Shown here: positions 60,552-64,000 of the stretch, in pieces | Position numbering within the stretch: position 1 is the stretch's first letter | How the letters are laid out: the number at the start of each line of letters is the position of its first letter | NCBI RefSeq assembly: GCF_015690355.1 | Contig: NZ_JADPRT010000002.1 | Coordinates: forward strand, 434,001-498,000 | Direction of reading: 5' to 3' | DNA from: Streptacidiphilus fuscans | Lineage (GTDB): Bacteria; Actinomycetota; Actinomycetes; Streptomycetales; Streptomycetaceae | DNA length: 64,000 bases | Notes under the pieces: model-generated | What the model saw: only the letters and a program-made list of their open reading frames with translations | Told to the model about the DNA's origin: nothing | Databases searched by the model: none | Translations under genes and position numbers: made by a program

Positions 60552-62167
60552 AGACCAACTGGACCTCGTTGACGGTCTTTCTGTTCTTCTTCGTCCTGGT
60601 CACCGCCGTCGGCTTCGTCGCCGCCCGCTGGCGGCGCGCGCAGGACGCCAACCACCTGGACGAGTGGGGCCTGGGCGGTCGCGGCTTCGGGACCGTGGTC
60701 AGCTGGTTCCTGCTCGGCGGCGACCTGTACACCGCGTACACGTTCATCGCCGTTCCGGCGCTGGTCTACGGCGTCGGCGCCGCAGGCTTCTACGCCGTGC
60801 CGTACACGATCATCGCCTGGCCGCTGGTCTTCCTCTTCCTGCCGCGGCTCTGGTCGGTGGCGCGCAGCAAGGGGTACGTCACCCTGGCCGACTTCGCGCG
60901 CGGACGCTACGGCAGCAAGAGCGTCGCGCTCGCCGTCGCGGTGACCGGGATCGTCGCGACCATGCCCTACATAGCGCTCCAACTGGTGGGCATCCAGGCC
61001 GTTCTGACGACCATGCACGTCGGCGGCAGCAGCGGCTGGAGCAAGGACCTGCCACTGCTGATCGCGTTCGCCGTGCTGGCCGCGTACACCTACAGCTCCG
61101 GCCTGCGGGCGCCCGCGCTGATCGCGTTCGTCAAGGACACGCTGATCTACATCGTGGTGCTGGTCGCGATCATCTACATCCCGATCCGGCTGGGCGGCTA
61201 CGGCCACATCTTCCACGACGCGGCCACCGCGCTCTCCGCCAAGAACCCGACCACCGGCAAGCCGCGCGGCAGCCTGGTCTCCGGGCCGTCCGCGCAGTGG
61301 ACCTACGCGACCCTCGCGCTCGGCTCGGCGATGGCGCTGTTCATGTACCCGCACTCGGCGACGGGCGTGCTGGCCGCCAAGGACCGGCTCACGGTGCGCC
61401 GCAACCTGGCGATCCTGCCCGCGTACTCGCTGATGCTGGGCCTGCTGCTGATGCTGGGCTTCATGGCCATCTCGGCGGGCGTCGGCAAGGGCGTGGCCGG
61501 CTACGACAAGAACCTGGCCATCCCGCAGCTGTTCCAGCAGATGTTCCCGAGCTGGTTCGCGGGCGTCGCCTTCGCCGCGATCGGGATCGGGGCGCTGGTC
61601 CCGGCGGCGATCATGTCGATCGCCGCCGCCAACCTGTTCACCAGGAACATCTACAAGGACTTCTTCAAGCCGGACGCGACCCCGGCGCAGGAGGCCAAGG
61701 TCGCCAAGCTGGTGTCGCTGCTGGTGAAGTTCGGCGCGCTGGCCTTCGTGCTCACCCTGGACCAGTCGTTCTCGGTCAACTACCAGCTGCTGGGCGGGAT
61801 CTGGATCCTGCAGACCTTCCCGGCCATCTTCGCGGGGCTGTTCACCCGGTGGTTCCACCGCTGGGCGCTGCTGGCCGGCTGGGCCGTCGGCATGGTCTAC
61901 AGCACGTGGGAGAGCTGGGGCAGCCTCTCCGGCGGCAAGCCCGGCACGCACTTCGGCAACACCGTGAACATCCCGGGCATCGGGCAGATGGGCTACATCG
62001 GCCTGAATGCGTTGGTGCTCAACCTGGCCGTCGCCGTCGTGCTGACCGTCGGCCTGCGGCTGATCAAGTCGCCCGAGGGCGTCGACGAGACCGTCCCGGC
62101 CGACTACGTCGCCGACGTGGACGACACGGAGCACTCCGAACCGGTGATCGCCCCCGTCACCACCTGA
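60548..62167 (+). CDS. mctP: Sodium:solute symporter (MctP-like)
   Basis: 539 aa, about 13 TM helices of the SSS family. GTG start within the DUF3311 stop. The DUF3311 plus SSS layout matches the monocarboxylate permease MctP (lactate, pyruvate, propionate), although specificity is not proven. The Na+-site region lies in the TM segments near GAGLVVPAAIMSIAAANLFTR-like sequence (about 350-370). Confidence 0.87.
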   Translation: MKTNWTSLTVFLFFFVLVTAVGFVAARWRRAQDANHLDEWGLGGRGFGTVVSWFLLGGDLYTAYTFIAVPALVYGVGAAGFYAVPYTIIAWPLVFLFLPRLWSVARSKGYVTLADFARGRYGSKSVALAVAVTGIVATMPYIALQLVGIQAVLTTMHVGGSSGWSKDLPLLIAFAVLAAYTYSSGLRAPALIAFVKDTLIYIVVLVAIIYIPIRLGGYGHIFHDAATALSAKNPTTGKPRGSLVSGPSAQWTYATLALGSAMALFMYPHSATGVLAAKDRLTVRRNLAILPAYSLMLGLLLMLGFMAISAGVGKGVAGYDKNLAIPQLFQQMFPSWFAGVAFAAIGIGALVPAAIMSIAAANLFTRNIYKDFFKPDATPAQEAKVAKLVSLLVKFGALAFVLTLDQSFSVNYQLLGGIWILQTFPAIFAGLFTRWFHRWALLAGWAVGMVYSTWESWGSLSGGKPGTHFGNTVNIPGIGQMGYIGLNALVLNLAVAVVLTVGLRLIKSPEGVDETVPADYVADVDDTEHSEPVIAPVTT

Positions 62168-62264
62168 TGCGCCCTTAGAACGTGCCGCGCGCTCCCGCAC
62201 ACTGGGGTCGCGGCCCGTTCTGCATTCCCGCGACGGGCCAGTCGAGATCCCCAGGGGGCCCGAC

Positions 62265-63029
62265 GTGGCACTGACCGAGCACTATCCGAAGGCACAGCGG
62301 ACGGCTCCGCGCCGGCTCTTCCCGGGGCTGCCGGGGCCGTTGACCCTCACCGCCGTCCGGCACGGCCAGAGCACCGCCAACGCCGCCTTCCAGGCCGCGG
62401 AGGCGGTCGGCGCGCTGGACGTCGGCATCACCTGCCGGGACGCCGACCTCTCGCTCACCGCGCTGGGCCGCGAGGAGGCCCGCGCTCTGGGCCGCTGGAT
62501 CGCCAGCCGCTCCGAGGACGGCCTCCCGCAGAGCCTCTGGGTCTCGCCGTACCTGCGCACCCAGGAGACCGCGGCGCTGGTCGTCGAGGAGCTGGACCGG
62601 GCCGGGCTGCCGCTCCCCGAGATCTGCACCGACGAGCGGCTCCGCGACCGCGAGCTGGGCGTCCTGGAGATGCTGACCTCCGCCGCGATCGAGCTGCGCC
62701 ACCCGCAGGAGGCCGCCCGCCGTCGCCTGCTCGGCGAACTGCGCTGGCGTCCGCCGGGCGGCGAGTCGCTCACCGACGTCGCCCAGCGCCTGCGCAGCGC
62801 GCTCCGCGACCTCTACGAGGGGGAGGCCAACCGCCGGGTCCTGGTCGTCGCGCACGACGCGGTGGTGATCATGCTCCGCCACGTCGTCGACGACCTCCAG
62901 GAGGGCGAGCTCCAGGAGCTGTCCGAGGGCGGCGCGGTGCTCAACACCTCGGTCACCCGCTGGGTCCGCGACGCCAAGGGCGCCCTCGCCCTGGACTGCT
63001 GGAACGAGCGCCCGCACCTGGAGGGCTAG
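62265..63029 (+). CDS. Histidine phosphatase family protein
   Basis: 254 aa, GTG start. Phosphoglycerate-mutase-like fold with VRHGQSTANAAF (R32-H33-G34, catalytic His) and a second VVAHDAVVIM His. Acid-phosphatase activity on an unknown phosphoester is likely; true mutase function is not indicated. Stands alone after the symporter gene. Confidence 0.85.
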   Translation: MALTEHYPKAQRTAPRRLFPGLPGPLTLTAVRHGQSTANAAFQAAEAVGALDVGITCRDADLSLTALGREEARALGRWIASRSEDGLPQSLWVSPYLRTQETAALVVEELDRAGLPLPEICTDERLRDRELGVLEMLTSAAIELRHPQEAARRRLLGELRWRPPGGESLTDVAQRLRSALRDLYEGEANRRVLVVAHDAVVIMLRHVVDDLQEGELQELSEGGAVLNTSVTRWVRDAKGALALDCWNERPHLEG

Positions 63030-63054
63030 CGCCCGCCCGCGGCTCGGATCGGGG

Positions 63055-63726
63055 TCACCGGGAGTGCCCGCCGGCCACTATGCCGGTCACCCGGAAGTAG
63101 AGCGGGTTGGTGACCCCGACCGGCCAGGCCTGCGTCGTGCCCGACGGCGCGCCCTTGCCGGGCTTGGTCTGGAGCGGCGCGTAGGCGACCGCCAGGGAGA
63201 GCCAGTCCCCCGTCGGCGCGCTGCGGGTCAGCCGCATCCGCAGCGTCAGCGCCGCCGTGGCGCCGGGACGGAGGCTGAGTCCGCTGCGTGGTCCCACCTC
63301 GCCCGCGAGTTCGCCGAGCGCCGCGTCGACCCCGACCGACCGCCACCGTCCGGAGAGCCGGGTCTCCAGCCGCAGCGCGTCGACGCGCAGCGAGCGGGAC
63401 CGTGCGCCGTAGACGAGCACCGGCTTGAGCTGCCCGCAGACGGTCCGGGTGCGGTTGTGCAGCGTCAGCCGCAGCGTCGCCCACCCGCCGCCGCGCACGT
63501 AACCGCGGCGGACCCCGGTCAGCGTGACCGCGATCGGGTTGGGCTGGGCCGCCCCCGCGCAGACCGGGGCGGTCCTGGCGGCAGGCCGAGGCTTGGCGGC
63601 CGGCGTTGCGGCGCTCGCCTGCGTCGTGGTCCCCGCGAGCAGCGCCGCCGCGGTCATGACGGGGAGACAGCCGAGTATCAGGGCGCGGCTGCTGCGCCCG
63701 TTCGCATCACGCTTCGCTTGGTACAT
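63055..63726 (-). CDS. Secreted protein of unknown function
   Basis: 223 aa. Signal peptide (MTAAALLAGTTTQASAA) and an all-beta C-terminal region with two Cys and Arg/Leu-rich strands (LRLTLHNRTRTVCGQLKPVLVYGARSR in part). Resembles DUF4232-type wall proteins only loosely. Divergent from the partial acetyltransferase gene. Confidence 0.7.
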   Translation of the reverse strand: MYQAKRDANGRSSRALILGCLPVMTAAALLAGTTTQASAATPAAKPRPAARTAPVCAGAAQPNPIAVTLTGVRRGYVRGGGWATLRLTLHNRTRTVCGQLKPVLVYGARSRSLRVDALRLETRLSGRWRSVGVDAALGELAGEVGPRSGLSLRPGATAALTLRMRLTRSAPTGDWLSLAVAYAPLQTKPGKGAPSGTTQAWPVGVTNPLYFRVTGIVAGGHSR

Positions 63727-63817
63727 CACTCAACGAACATGGCACGTGACCTTCCGTCGCGCCGCTCGGCGCACCCCCGCACGGAGCAACCGGGGAGCGG
63801 TCAGGCACACTTCGAGG

Positions 63818-64000
63818 ATGAGCATCATCGTCCGCCCTGCCCACCCCGACGAGTACGACGTCGCAGGTCACCTCGTCGCCGAGGCCTTCATCAGCGACGG
63901 CCACACCGAGCGGGACGGCGACTACGCCAAGCTGCTCCGTGATCCGCGCGACCGGGCCGAGAAGGCGGAGCTGCTCGTCGCGGTGGACGAGGGGACGGGC
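63818..64000 (+). CDS. GNAT N-acetyltransferase, 5' part
   Basis: Begins MSIIVRPAHPDEYDVAGHLV and includes VAVDEGTG, the N-terminal half of a GNAT domain; cut by the window edge after 61 codons. GAGG precedes the ATG. Confidence 0.75.
   Translation, partial: MSIIVRPAHPDEYDVAGHLVAEAFISDGHTERDGDYAKLLRDPRDRAEKAELLVAVDEGTG

Noticed and set aside
1..64000. tRNA, rRNA, CRISPR array, insertion sequence or prophage
   Set aside because: No T-arm GGTTCGAATCC-like motif, no conserved 16S/23S segments, no spaced identical repeats of CRISPR type and no transposase or integrase gene were seen.

Overview
High-GC DNA with GTG starts, ATGA/GTGA start-stop overlaps, NiSOD, a WhiB-like protein, a SigB/SigF-type sigma operon and a complete das (chitobiose/GlcNAc) locus points to the chromosomal core of a streptomycete (Streptomyces, Streptacidiphilus or Kitasatospora). 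From memory, the order das - pdtaS-like kinase - wblE - DAG kinase - sigH - sodX/sodN - malic enzyme - sucA - two-component pair - lon - ftsW-like runs parallel to the SCO523x-SCO530x region of S. coelicolor. No database comparison was run.

Layout. 1-14.3 kb: rhomboid-like membrane protein; AurF-type diiron protein with a TetR regulator; FAH-family hydrolase; YdeP-type molybdopterin oxidoreductase; NlpC/P60 wall hydrolase; PiT phosphate transporter behind a clear PHO box, with a small membrane protein; enoyl-CoA hydratase; an atypical NodB lipoprotein overlapping a YVTN-propeller lipoprotein; SEDS (FtsW/RodA) protein. 14.4-14.6 kb is an implausible poly-G/poly-C run, probably an assembly error over a hairpin repeat. 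14.6-24.2 kb: Lon (HspR/HAIR-like box), spermidine-synthase-like protein, response regulator/kinase, and the fused 2-oxoglutarate dehydrogenase E1/E2. 24.4-27.4 kb: a compact four-gene WXG100 (ESX/type VII) cassette that looks like an insertion. 27.4-34.5 kb: DUF6104, DUF4097/PadR pair, MDR reductase, malic enzyme, CGNR protein, NiSOD and its maturation protease. 34.6-45.8 kb: secreted proteins, FAD monooxygenase, Na+/H+ antiporter, UBP zinc finger, GNAT, anti-sigma/sigma operon, lipid kinase, WblE. 46.2-50.3 kb: a Pls/PosA-like single-module NRPS whose adenylation pocket reads close to a lysine code. 50.4-60 kb: PdtaS-like kinase and the GlcNAc/chitobiose region (second DasA-like binding protein, GH3 hexosaminidase, dasC, dasB, dasA, dasR) with nine DasR-box (dre) candidates. 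60-64 kb: DUF3311/MctP symporter pair, histidine phosphatase, secreted protein, partial GNAT.

How it works together. DasR should hold the transporter and hexosaminidase off until glucosamine phosphates accumulate. dasA is separated from dasBC by a 16-bp-stem attenuator, so the binding protein can be made in excess of the permeases. A second DasA-like protein lies beyond dasD with its own dre pair and a hairpin that covers its ribosome binding site. A further dre pair precedes the PdtaS-like kinase, which may tie GlcNAc sensing to that signalling system. Phosphate (PHO box), heat/proteostasis (HAIR) and cAMP/CRP (GTGA-N6-TCAC before wblE) inputs can also be read from the sequence.

A family of about 100-bp long-armed hairpins with a conserved loop sits at gene 3' ends (2.8, 9.7, 33.3 and 60.1 kb, probably also the damaged 14.5 kb locus).
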